Shown here: positions 1 to 7,062 of the stretch, in pieces
Layout: each line of letters opens with the position of its first letter
How positions within the stretch are numbered: the stretch's first letter is position 1
Source: UBA4664 sp038244585
Lineage (GTDB): Bacteria > Patescibacteriota > Saccharimonadia > UBA4664
DNA: 37,276 nt
Reading direction: 5' to 3'
Assembly: GCA_038244585.1 (NCBI GenBank)
Contig: JBBRTI010000005.1
Span: 1 to 37,276, forward strand
Notes under the pieces: generated by a model
Seen by the model: only the letters and a program-made list of their open reading frames with translations
Databases searched by the model: none
Told to the model about the DNA's origin: nothing
Position numbers and translations under genes: made by a program

Positions 1-2
1 CA

Positions 3-728
3 ACCGCTTTCGCTCTCACTACGTTCTTTTCCACTGCCCTGGGAGGCATTTTCGCCCTCAAAAATAGAGACAATCTGCACCGCATCTTGGGCTTCACCGC
101 CGGCGTACTGCTGGGCGTCGTCGCTTTTGACCTACTGCCAGAAATCTTCAACTTGCTGAACGCCACCAAGTCCGATCCGATGGTCCCCATGATTGCGCTG
201 GTCGTGGGCTTCTTAGTCTTCCATGTCGTCGAGAAACTGACGATTATCCACAGCGCCCACGAAGGCGAATACGTGCCCGGCCACAAGCACCCGCGAGTGG
301 GGCTTGTCTCGGCGTTGGCGCTGGCGGCGCATTCGTTCTTCGACGGTGTCGGTATAGGTCTGGCCTTTCAAGTCAACACGCAGGTCGGACTGGCCGTTGC
401 GCTGGCCGTCATCGCCCATGACTTCTCCGACGGCCTCAACACGGTCAGCCTCATGCTGGCGCATAAAAACTCCATCCGACGGACCGTGTGGCTGCTGGCC
501 CTGGACGCCGTGGCCCCGGTATTGGGCGCCGCCTCTACCCTGTTCTTTTCCCTCAGCGGGCCTCAGTTGCTGGTATACCTTGGCTTCTTCACTGGCTTTC
601 TGCTCTACATCGGCGCATCCGATATCCTCCCGGAAGCCCACGCCAAGCACCCCTCTCGGATTACCCTGCTGCTAACCATCTTTGGGGCGGCCGCCATCTT
701 CGGAATTACGCGTATCCATTTGGGTTGA
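3..728 (+). CDS. ZIP-family metal transporter, 5'-truncated by window edge
   Basis: Probable divalent-metal (zinc/iron) importer of the ZIP/ZupT family in the cytoplasmic membrane. The frame is open to the left edge, so the true start lies outside; an internal TTG at 87 is only an apparent start, and the codons before it encode a hydrophobic ZIP-like first helix. Hydrophobic helices alternate with short loops. Two helices carry the family's metal-site pattern: HSFFDGVGIG (helix 4 type) and HDFSDGL (helix 5 type, where most family members have HxxPEG, so the usual Glu is replaced by Asp). A His/Glu-rich loop (HSAHEGEYVPGHKHP) precedes helix 4, as in many ZIPs. It is followed 85 bases on by a second putative cation transporter on the same strand. 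Family call is fairly sure; the metal is not known. Confidence 0.8.
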   Translation, partial: TAFALTTFFSTALGGIFALKNRDNLHRILGFTAGVLLGVVAFDLLPEIFNLLNATKSDPMVPMIALVVGFLVFHVVEKLTIIHSAHEGEYVPGHKHPRVGLVSALALAAHSFFDGVGIGLAFQVNTQVGLAVALAVIAHDFSDGLNTVSLMLAHKNSIRRTVWLLALDAVAPVLGAASTLFFSLSGPQLLVYLGFFTGFLLYIGASDILPEAHAKHPSRITLLLTIFGAAAIFGITRIHLG

Positions 729-813
729 GGCTGAACTGGAGCTATACGCCCGACGTTATTCCATTTATAATGACCCAGCATCACTCCCTACTCTGTGAAT
801 GTGGTGAGAACCT

Positions 814-1473
814 GTGCTATCCCGCGACCGACTCCACAAATGGGGTCCGGTCATTGGGGCCGGACTATCATTTTTGACACTGGGCGGCTTAATGACAGCC
901 AGCGCCCGGGCATTCTTTTCGCCAGCCCTTGCCGGGCTGGGTTCTGAACTCCTATTCGACGGTAGCTACTTTCTGATCGGCGGCGTTCTGAGCCGACTGC
1001 TGGATCGCTCCAGTACCCATTTTTGGAGTTGCTGGAGCCGCGAAACCTTGGAACTGGTAGCCCTGCTGTCCGGAACCGTGTTTTTTGCCTTGGGAGTTGT
1101 CTTCCAGCCCACTAATGCGGTCGGGGCCGGACAGATGATTGCCGGACTGGTATTTGTGTCCATCGCGGTACCGCTGAACTGGTACTGGCACCGGCGGTTG
1201 GAGCCAACAGTTGGCGGTCATCACCATACCGGCTTTGACATGCACATGAAGATCGACGCCGCGGCCGCCCTGCTAGTCGCTTGTGCGGGCGTGGCAGCCT
1301 ACCTCAGCGGGAACCCGGCATGGAACCTGGTGTTCTCGGTCCTCGTCGTCGTCATTGCTGTAGTTTGGAGCGTGAGACCGGCCTTCCGAATTGCCAGGCG
1401 CATGTCCCACCGGCCTAGTGGCCATCATCTTGCAAAGTTGGCGTCCGCCGACTCCCAGCACCATCACAGGTGA
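814..1473 (+). CDS. Divergent cation-efflux (CDF)-like membrane protein
   Basis: Predicted 219-residue inner-membrane protein with about five or six hydrophobic helices and a His-rich C-terminus ending HHHR. The arrangement recalls cation diffusion facilitators: an Asp in an early helix (FDGSYFLIGG) and a later helix with HMKIDAAAALL, like the HxxxD metal site of CDF helix 5, preceded by a GGHHH loop. The first-site motif is incomplete and the cytoplasmic C-terminal domain of classical CDFs is missing, so it may be a reduced relative. The start is GTG at 814 with a weak ribosome site; an internal ATG near 892 is an alternative. It sits just after the ZIP-like gene, which suggests linked metal import and efflux. 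Family assignment is tentative. Confidence 0.5.
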   Translation: MLSRDRLHKWGPVIGAGLSFLTLGGLMTASARAFFSPALAGLGSELLFDGSYFLIGGVLSRLLDRSSTHFWSCWSRETLELVALLSGTVFFALGVVFQPTNAVGAGQMIAGLVFVSIAVPLNWYWHRRLEPTVGGHHHTGFDMHMKIDAAAALLVACAGVAAYLSGNPAWNLVFSVLVVVIAVVWSVRPAFRIARRMSHRPSGHHLAKLASADSQHHHR

Positions 1474-1500
1474 CCCTTACAGGGTTGCCTGTTTTTCTTT
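1467..1500 (+). terminator. Intrinsic terminator after CDF-like gene
   Basis: The two-part stem CAGG/CCTG plus ACCCT/AGGGT, with a small TG/TG internal loop and a TAC loop, is followed by TTTTTCTTT. The stop codon of the upstream gene lies inside the stem. Confidence 0.75.
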
Positions 1501-1543
1501 CTGCAAGCGCGACAGGTGCAAGTTACCTCAATTTATCTCGCCA

Positions 1544-1577
1544 CATGACAACCGCCCCGATTGAGGCGGTTGTCATG
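1544..1577. terminator. Long hairpin between convergent genes
   Basis: A perfect 13-bp inverted repeat (arms CATGACAACCGCC and GGCGGTTGTCATG, 8-base loop) lies between the plus-strand CDF-like gene and the end of the minus-strand dsbA-like gene. Neither side has a real U tract, so it may act as an mRNA 3' end stabiliser or a weak terminator for the dsbA-like transcript. Confidence 0.5.
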
Positions 1578-1595
1578 TATTAGAATCAGGCTGAC

Positions 1596-2237
1596 TTATT
1601 TCTTTAGCGCAGCGTCAACGGCGGCCTTGAGAGTATCGTAGTCGTGAGCCGCCAGTTTCTTGCCATCGATATAGATTGTCGGGGTAGAGTCGACTTGCAG
1701 CGTCGTACCATCGGCGATGTCCTGGTCGATCCTGGCCTTATAGGTCTGGTTCTTGATTGCATCCTTAATTTTGGCACCGTCGATACTCAGTCCGGTGGCG
1801 TATTCGGCAAACTTGTCGGACGGGTCGGCTAGGGTGCTCCACTCGCTCTGAGTTTCAAACAACTTGTCGTGCATCTGCCAGTACTTACCCTGAGAACCAG
1901 CCGCCTCGGCAGCCTCGGCACCGGCCATGGCGTTCTTGTGCAGCTGGACTAGCGGGAAATTGCGGTAGACCATGGTGATCTTGTCGTTATAGTCGGCCAG
2001 CAGCTTCTTCAGAACCGGGTACGTGTTGCCGCAAGCCGGGCACTGGTAGTCGCTGAACTCCACGACCTGGACCTTACCGGAACCGGTCTTATGACTATCG
2101 CTGCGCACCAAAGCGGATGCGTCCGCCTTGGTGGAGTCGGCGGGCTTATCGGCCCCGTTGGCCATAATGAACAATCCGACCATACCCGCGACAACGAGCG
2201 TCAGGATTCCTATCAGAACTTTAGCTTCCTTTGACAC
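1596..2237 (-). CDS. DsbA-like membrane-anchored thiol oxidoreductase
   Basis: Thioredoxin-fold protein of the DsbA family (thioredoxin_4 type) that would introduce disulfides into exported proteins. Residues 7-25 form an N-terminal signal anchor, followed by a polar linker and the thioredoxin domain. The active site is C66-P-A-C69 and the cis-proline loop is around residue 186 (DSTPTIYIDGK). Length 213 is usual for anchored DsbA/BdbD-like proteins. The start overlaps the end of the dsbB-like gene by 17 bases, so the pair is translationally coupled and probably works as oxidase plus quinone-dependent reoxidase. Several exported proteins in this window have paired cysteines that could be substrates (inference). 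Confidence 0.88.
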   Translation of the reverse strand: MSKEAKVLIGILTLVVAGMVGLFIMANGADKPADSTKADASALVRSDSHKTGSGKVQVVEFSDYQCPACGNTYPVLKKLLADYNDKITMVYRNFPLVQLHKNAMAGAEAAEAAGSQGKYWQMHDKLFETQSEWSTLADPSDKFAEYATGLSIDGAKIKDAIKNQTYKARIDQDIADGTTLQVDSTPTIYIDGKKLAAHDYDTLKAAVDAALKK

Positions 2238-2682
2238 TTTTATTCTCCTTCCAATAAAGACTCAAACAAACCGTTATGGCCGCGAACGCCAGGAAACCTA
2301 AAAACGGAATTGTAATAAATCCTAACAGATTTAACTGCTTGGTGACACAACTAAGGCCGATATGGCAGGGTGCGACCGCCTCGGGGATGATGCCCCACTG
2401 CAACAGCGAATGGTACAGAGTAAGAATCGTCCCCATGATCGCCAGAGGCAGGGCATACAGCGACCACGCCGCATCCTTACGCATTATCCCCACCGCACCA
2501 ATGGCGACGATGGGATACATTAAAATACGGGCGTACCAGCATAAAATGCACGGTACCCAGCCAATGACCTCGGAAAAATACAGACTAACGACCATACTGA
2601 TGAGGGCGATGGTCCAGGCGGCGTAGTGACCGTAGCGCCCAAACAAACTGTTGAGGCGGGCCGTTGTTTCCATAACACTCAT
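2221..2682 (-). CDS. DsbB/BdbC-like disulfide-bond quinone reductase
   Basis: Four-helix membrane protein that would reoxidise the neighbouring DsbA-like protein and pass electrons to quinone. The first periplasmic pair is C45-I-L-C48 (VPCILCWYAR, the DsbB signature with the following Arg) and the second is C106/C112 in PCHIGLSC. I start it at ATG 2682 (MSVMETT, 153 residues), which gives the normal DsbB length of about 150; an upstream open frame to 2922 adds 80 Arg-rich residues and runs through the divergent promoter, so I reject it. ATG 2673 is also possible. Presence of DsbB implies a quinone or an equivalent electron acceptor, of interest in a reduced genome. Confidence 0.87.
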   Translation of the reverse strand: MSVMETTARLNSLFGRYGHYAAWTIALISMVVSLYFSEVIGWVPCILCWYARILMYPIVAIGAVGIMRKDAAWSLYALPLAIMGTILTLYHSLLQWGIIPEAVAPCHIGLSCVTKQLNLLGFITIPFLGFLAFAAITVCLSLYWKENKSVKGS

Positions 2683-2728
2683 GCTAGTTGTCCAATCTGT
2701 GAATTGCCTGAAATTTCCATATAGTCTT

Positions 2729-2737
2729 ATCATAGCA
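2729..2737 (-). promoter_or_regulatory. Promoter for dsbB-dsbA
   Basis: On the minus strand an extended -10, TGC followed by TATGAT, lies about 47 bases upstream of the chosen dsbB-like start. No good -35 is visible, as often with extended -10 promoters. Confidence 0.45.
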
Positions 2738-2766
2738 GACCGCCGCCGGACCGGCCGTCCAGCCCG

Positions 2767-2775
2767 TGATATAAT
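2767..2775 (+). promoter_or_regulatory. Extended -10 promoter for the 111-residue protein
   Basis: TGA followed by a perfect TATAAT at 2770-2775, about 45 bases before the GTG start at 2820. It is divergent from the dsbBA promoter. Confidence 0.6.
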
Positions 2776-2819
2776 ATCGCCACCGATTCCCCGTCGAATG
2801 AGCTCGCGAAAGGAGTCCC

Positions 2820-3155
2820 GTGGATATATCGGAAGGCGCAGCGGACTCCGCTCAGATTTTAAAGCGCGGCCAAGGCGTATTAAACGAGCTTCGTCAGGCA
2901 GAAGCGGCGCTGGCCGCGGCAATCTATACCCAGTGCGTCATCGAAAGCCAAGTCCGCGCTATCAATCGCCAGGCGCGCAAGGCATACCCGGAGCTGTTGG
3001 ATACGCTGTGGCAGGCCGAAAATGAGGTCTGCCGCCTCGATGCCATGTGTGACAAAATTGCCCTAAGAGCCGGCGTGGCGCTTGCAGGCCAAGACACCTG
3101 GGACGGCCACACCGCTTCCGACAAGCCCGATATCGCCAGCCCGCCTCAGCCATAA
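2820..3155 (+). CDS. Small helical protein of unknown function
   Basis: 111 residues, not recognised. The GTG start at 2820 is supported by AAAGGAG a few bases upstream and by an extended -10 promoter. The first 80 residues are Ala/Glu/Arg-rich with heptad-like spacing, suggesting a helical bundle or short coiled coil; three cysteines occur in the helical part (TQCVIE, EVCRLDAMCDK). The last 25 residues are polar and Pro-rich. There is no signal peptide or membrane segment, so it is probably cytoplasmic. It is a monocistronic unit between a divergent promoter and a terminator that overlaps its stop codon. Confidence 0.6.
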   Translation: MDISEGAADSAQILKRGQGVLNELRQAEAALAAAIYTQCVIESQVRAINRQARKAYPELLDTLWQAENEVCRLDAMCDKIALRAGVALAGQDTWDGHTASDKPDIASPPQP

Positions 3156-3187
3156 AACGGGCATCCGCCCGCTTCATGGCTTTTTTA
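3149..3187 (+). terminator. Intrinsic terminator, possibly bidirectional
   Basis: Outer stem GCCAT/ATGGC with inner stem CGGGC/GCCCG, followed on the plus strand by TTTTTT. On the minus strand the inner stem is followed by GTTTT, so it may also end the ABC operon that stops at 3199. Confidence 0.75.
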
Positions 3188-3198
3188 TTACTCCGAAA

Positions 3199-4308
3199 TT
3201 ATTCCCAGCGGAAAACGCGGAAGGCCAGGAAGTAGATGACGACAATCCAGACGCCCATCAGTCCCAGTTGAGGGCCCAGTTCCAGCAAGTTCTTGTGCTC
3301 GGTCGCAATCATCCGCAGGCCGTCGATGGCGGGACTAAGCGGGATGAAGCCCGAGACATGCTGTAGCCATTCGGGCATGAGGAAACGCGGGAAAAAGACG
3401 CCGGACAGGAACATCATCGGCAGGCTCACCAGGTTGCCGAGCGGCGCCGACTGTTTCTCGTCGTTGGCCCAGCCGCCCACGGCCATGCCGAAGCCGAAGA
3501 CCATAACGGCAGCAATCAGCGCAAAGATCGCGAAGTAGAGGTAATTGCCCCTCATATGGAAGCCAAAGAAGATGATGGCGACCGCGAATAACGAGCCAAT
3601 CGAGACGATACCCGCCGCCACGGATGATGCCATGTAGGCCAAAATGAACTGCAGCGGCCTGACCGGCGTCGTGCGAAAGCGGCGTAGCGCCCCCGTCTTC
3701 TTCAACGCGGGCAGGGTGTTGATCGGACCAAACAAGCCTAGGCCCAGCAAGGAGAACCCGATGAGGCCGGTAAATGAATAATCGAAGGCGGTCAGACCGA
3801 CGTCGGCCGTCGATTTGCTTACGACGCCGAGCGGCGGGCTGATGCCGGTGACCTGGGTGTTCACCCCGCCCAAGACGCCGTTCAAAATGGAGGCGACCGT
3901 CTGCCCTGCCTGCGCGCTGCCCTGGTCATACTGAACCTGGGCTTGGCCGCTGGGAAAACCTTGCTGGTTGGGCGTGCCGAAGCCCTCTGGGAGCACGATG
4001 ATACCGTCGAGTTCGCTCCGCCCCATCTTGGTGCGGGCGTCGGACAAACCGCTGGTGTCTGTGATGTTGAAGACATCGGCCGACTTCAGCGTCTTGGTAA
4101 AACTGCCTGAAAACTGGCTGTGGGCCTGGTCGATAATGGTCACTTGCGGTTTGGAGCCACCAGTTTTGCCAAAAATACCGCCGAAGATAACCAGCAGGAT
4201 TAGCGGGAACAGGACGCTGAAGAAGATGGCTGTCCGGGAGCGGAAGTAACGGCGGGTAAACAGCACTGTCAGACGCCAGGTGGTATAGAGGTATCGCTTG
4301 GGGGTCAT
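3199..4308 (-). CDS. ABC-2 type transporter permease
   Basis: 369-residue inner-membrane permease of the ABC-2 (DrrB/YhfI-like) superfamily. The order is a short cytoplasmic N-terminus, TM1 (about residues 23-45, ending in a GGIFG segment), a large extracytoplasmic region to about 170, then five helices with the family's conserved stretch around PMMFLSGVFFP and a final helix before the C-terminal FRVFRWE. It overlaps the ATPase gene by 4 bases (ATGA), so the two form one exporter, probably for a drug, lipid or peptide. Substrate cannot be read from the sequence. Confidence 0.88.
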   Translation of the reverse strand: MTPKRYLYTTWRLTVLFTRRYFRSRTAIFFSVLFPLILLVIFGGIFGKTGGSKPQVTIIDQAHSQFSGSFTKTLKSADVFNITDTSGLSDARTKMGRSELDGIIVLPEGFGTPNQQGFPSGQAQVQYDQGSAQAGQTVASILNGVLGGVNTQVTGISPPLGVVSKSTADVGLTAFDYSFTGLIGFSLLGLGLFGPINTLPALKKTGALRRFRTTPVRPLQFILAYMASSVAAGIVSIGSLFAVAIIFFGFHMRGNYLYFAIFALIAAVMVFGFGMAVGGWANDEKQSAPLGNLVSLPMMFLSGVFFPRFLMPEWLQHVSGFIPLSPAIDGLRMIATEHKNLLELGPQLGLMGVWIVVIYFLAFRVFRWE

Positions 4309-5066
4309 TCGCGCAGGTCCTTTCCGGTGAGGTCGATGAAAACGTCTTCTAAGGTGGCCGCCTGCACCTCCATATGCGGCTTGAAACCACGGGCCAGCAG
4401 GTCGTGCACCAGCTTCTTGGGGGTATCAATGGCGATGATATTGCCGTCGTCCATGATGGCGACGCGGTCGCACAGGACCTGCGCCTCCTCCATGTAATGG
4501 GTGGTCAGGATAACCGTCACGCCGGTGGCGCGGATGGTGCGCACCAGGTCCCACAGGTTGCGGCGCGCCTGAGGATCCAGCCCGGTAGTCGGTTCGTCCA
4601 AGAACAGCACCTTGGGTTGGTGAACCAGGGCCACCGCGATGCTGAACCGCTGGCGCTGGCCGCCGGACAGCTGTTCCGGATACGCCTTGGCCCGAGACTC
4701 AAGCCCGACCTTAGAGAGCAAATCAAAGACATCGGCCTTCACGCCGTACATGGAGGCGAAGGCGTCTAAGAGCTCACCCAACCGCGACTCATCCAAGAAG
4801 GCTGAATTCTGCGGCTGCACGCCGATGATAGACTTGATCTTCTCAACGTTCGAGGCCACGTCGATGCTATCGATTGTGACCGAGCCGTCGGTGATGTCCC
4901 GCAGGCCCTCCATCATTTCCAGCGTCGTCGTCTTTCCTGCCCCGTTCGGGCCGAGGATACCGAAGACCTCGCCGGGTGTCACGTCGAACGAGATGCCTTT
5001 AACGGCCAGGAGATCGCCGTAACTTTTGGTTAGACCTTGAACTGTGATAAAGGGTGTAGACGTCAT
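4305..5066 (-). CDS. ABC transporter ATP-binding protein (ABC-2 exporter)
   Basis: 253-residue ATPase that energises the adjacent permease. Visible motifs in order: Walker A GPNGAGKTT (about residues 39-47), Q-loop region GVQPQNSAF, ABC signature LSGGQRQR, Walker B VLFLDEPTTGLD and H-loop TTHYMEEA. The C-terminal end carries the usual DrrA-type TLEDVFIDLTGKDLRE. Length and order are normal for DrrA/CcmA-type importless exporters. It is first in a two-gene operon, and a weak ribosome site precedes its ATG. Confidence 0.93.
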   Translation of the reverse strand: MTSTPFITVQGLTKSYGDLLAVKGISFDVTPGEVFGILGPNGAGKTTTLEMMEGLRDITDGSVTIDSIDVASNVEKIKSIIGVQPQNSAFLDESRLGELLDAFASMYGVKADVFDLLSKVGLESRAKAYPEQLSGGQRQRFSIAVALVHQPKVLFLDEPTTGLDPQARRNLWDLVRTIRATGVTVILTTHYMEEAQVLCDRVAIMDDGNIIAIDTPKKLVHDLLARGFKPHMEVQAATLEDVFIDLTGKDLRE

Positions 5067-5112
5067 ATATTTATGAGCTTAACATCCGGTATCAGAGAAG
5101 GCAAACGCTCCC

Positions 5113-5319
5113 TCAGACCAGTTTCTTCAGGACGAGCAGGCCAGTCTTGGAGTTCTCTGCCACGCAACGGCCGGCCGGAATCGCATCGATCGGACGGCCC
5201 TTGGGGTTGATGGACTTGCCGAAGAAATAATTGAGGTAGACCCGTCCGCCTTTGAGCGACGAATCAAACTCGTGAAGATAATACGTAACACCTTTGGAGT
5301 TGACCTGCGAATATGCCAT
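5113..5319 (-). CDS. Small conserved CPR-type protein of unknown function
   Basis: 68 residues from ATG 5319 (MAYSQVNSKGVTYYLHEFD), preferred over a GTG at 5334 because an AGG lies 6-7 bases upstream of it. It contains a repeated beta-strand pattern (GVTYYLH, GGRVYLNYFFGK, AIPAGRCVAEN, TGLLVLKK). I recall similar short proteins in Patescibacteria/Saccharibacteria but cannot name a domain. It has its own promoter and lies between the ABC operon and the F1-ATPase cluster on the same strand, but the gap of about 90 bases after the cluster and the dedicated promoter suggest independent expression. Confidence 0.65.
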   Translation of the reverse strand: MAYSQVNSKGVTYYLHEFDSSLKGGRVYLNYFFGKSINPKGRPIDAIPAGRCVAENSKTGLLVLKKLV

Positions 5320-5351
5320 AAAAAACCTGCTCACTAATTAACGTTACTTAG

Positions 5352-5380
5352 TATTATGCTTGTGCTTAGTCTAAAGTCAA
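5352..5380 (-). promoter_or_regulatory. Sigma-70-type promoter for the 68-residue protein
   Basis: On the minus strand -35 TTGACT (5375-5380) is separated by about 17 bases from the -10 region ATAATA/TAATAC (around 5352-5357). The start codon follows about 33 bases later. Confidence 0.6.
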
Positions 5381-5411
5381 CAGATTACGCCGCCGCGTTG
5401 GGTCGGTAAAT

Positions 5412-5720
5412 TCAAACGTCCGCGAACAAAGTCACTTCGTTGAGGTTGACCCGCAGGATACCGCGGGCAATATTGAACTCCAGCCGCTGGTAGCCGGTAT
5501 TGACGATGACCATGCCGCCCGAAAGGAGCGAGAAGAAATTGATATGGCCGGGCAGCACGTCGAACGGGCCGGTGCGGTTGGCGGCCGTCAGGCTGGTCGC
5601 CTCCCCCTGGTAATAGGTCTGATACGGCGAAAAAATCTTGACCATGAAGCGCTTCTCCGCCCGGTCGTCCTTGGCCGCAACCTGGGCCGCCTGGTAGGTG
5701 CCGCCGCTCGTGAGTGCCAT
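5412..5720 (-). CDS. atpC: F1-ATPase epsilon-like subunit (N-terminal domain only)
   Basis: Would be the small central-stalk subunit of the F1-like ATPase. The recognisable part starts at MVKIFSPYQTYYQGEATSL and continues with GPFDVLPGHINFFSLLSGG, matching the family's GxxGIxPgHaPl pattern of the N-terminal beta sandwich. The protein ends directly after the sandwich, so the C-terminal helical hairpin that inhibits ATP hydrolysis in bacterial epsilon is absent. About 25 extra residues precede the sandwich. The ATG overlaps the beta-subunit stop as TAATG, so translation is coupled. Last gene of the cluster. Confidence 0.8.
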   Translation of the reverse strand: MALTSGGTYQAAQVAAKDDRAEKRFMVKIFSPYQTYYQGEATSLTAANRTGPFDVLPGHINFFSLLSGGMVIVNTGYQRLEFNIARGILRVNLNEVTLFADV

Positions 5721-7030
5721 TAGATTAGGATTTCCTCAACCCCGGACAGGGTCTGTTCACGGGTGAAGTAAACGCCGGGGACGCCGTTCAGGGCTTCGGT
5801 CACGAACATGGCTTGAGAGAAAAATTCGATCAGCTTCTTGGCCTTCTGGTAATCGGCACGGTCCTGGGGCGAGAGTTCGTTCTCGCCGATGATGGCAATG
5901 ATGTTTTTCAGGCTGTCGTATTTCTGCATGATGGCCTGCACCTGGGTCACCAGCAGGTAGTGGCGGTCGCCGACGATTTCGGGGGTAATGAGCGACGAAC
6001 TGGTCTGGATGAGGTCCACGGCCGGACGGATACCGGCCTCAGCCACGGCGCGGGACAGCACAATGACCGAGTCAATCTGTGAGGAGATTTCCTGCACGGC
6101 GGGGTCGGTCAGGTCGTCGGCCGGGATGTAGATGGTCTGGACGGCCGTAATAGAACCGTTGGCGTTGGAAATGAGGCGGTCCTGCAGGCGCTTGAGGTCG
6201 CTGAAAATGGTGCTCTGGTAGCCACCTTCCGACGGGATTTGACCCATCATGGTGGAGAGCTCGTTGCCGGCCTGGATGTGACGGTAGACATTGTCGACGA
6301 AGAAGAGTATATCGCGCTTCTCTTCGTCACGGTAGTACTCGGCAAGCGTCGCGGCGCTAAGGCCCACCAGGGCGCGCATGGCCGGGTTTTCGTTCATCTG
6401 TCCGTAGAACATTACTGTCTGTCCGAGCATCTTGCGCTCCTGGAGGGTGGCGTATAGTTCGGCGCCCTCGCGAATGCGCTCGCCAATACCCGCGAAGAAG
6501 GCCAGACGGGACGGGTCCTGGCCCACGTTGTGGATGATTTCAGTAATCAGCACCGTCTTGCCGACACCGGCGCCGCCGACGATACCAATCTTGCGGCCCT
6601 TCACGAACGGGGTGAAGAAGTCGATGACCTTGATGCCGGTTTCCAGCAGCTCGTCATTGTTGCCGAAAACCGCCGACGAGTTGGCCGAAGTATAAATACT
6701 GCGCACCGGCACATCGCTCAGGTCGTCTTCGAGATGGTCCATGGGCTGGCCGACGGCGTTGAACAGGCGGCCCATGGCCCGCGCTCCGGTCGGCACGCTG
6801 ACGGTCTTGCCCGTTGACACCGTGGCGGCGCCCCGGCGCAGCAGCTTGGAGGTGACCAGAGCGATGCAGATGGCCTCGCGGTGTTCGTTATAGGAGTGGA
6901 CCTCGAGCATCACCTCGGGTGCCGCCTCCAGCGTCATGATATCGCGCAGCGGGGGCCGCTCGTCGCCGGTAAACCCGACTTCGACGATTAAGCCCCGGAT
7001 GGTCTTGATGTGTCCTTTGATACCGCTCAT
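5720..7030 (-). CDS. atpD: F1-ATPase beta-like catalytic subunit, divergent
   Basis: Catalytic subunit: Walker A GGAGVGKT (152-159), catalytic Glu in GERIREG (E184), Walker B ILFFVDN (241-247), and the VPADDLTDP-like segment IPADDLTDP (302-310). It is 436 residues, shorter than the usual 460-480. The canonical DELSEED loop reads ENELSPQ (383-389), less acidic, and the protein stops soon after YFTREQTLSGVEEILI, so the conserved LPEQAFYMVG-type tail is missing. These changes affect the regions that touch gamma. The core ATP site looks intact, so hydrolysis or synthesis chemistry is plausible. It follows the gamma gene by 32 bases. Confidence 0.9.
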   Translation of the reverse strand: MSGIKGHIKTIRGLIVEVGFTGDERPPLRDIMTLEAAPEVMLEVHSYNEHREAICIALVTSKLLRRGAATVSTGKTVSVPTGARAMGRLFNAVGQPMDHLEDDLSDVPVRSIYTSANSSAVFGNNDELLETGIKVIDFFTPFVKGRKIGIVGGAGVGKTVLITEIIHNVGQDPSRLAFFAGIGERIREGAELYATLQERKMLGQTVMFYGQMNENPAMRALVGLSAATLAEYYRDEEKRDILFFVDNVYRHIQAGNELSTMMGQIPSEGGYQSTIFSDLKRLQDRLISNANGSITAVQTIYIPADDLTDPAVQEISSQIDSVIVLSRAVAEAGIRPAVDLIQTSSSLITPEIVGDRHYLLVTQVQAIMQKYDSLKNIIAIIGENELSPQDRADYQKAKKLIEFFSQAMFVTEALNGVPGVYFTREQTLSGVEEILI

Positions 7031-7062
7031 GGTTTAAGTATACCTAATTTCATGACTCTTGC

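Noticed and set aside
213..650. Minus-strand open frame over the ZIP-like gene
   Set aside because: Arg/Gln/Gly-rich translation typical of an antisense shadow; the plus-strand frame has clear ZIP motifs.
2683..2922. 80-residue N-terminal extension of the DsbB-like protein
   Set aside because: It would be coded through two divergent promoters and the start of another gene, and DsbB-like proteins are normally about 150 residues.
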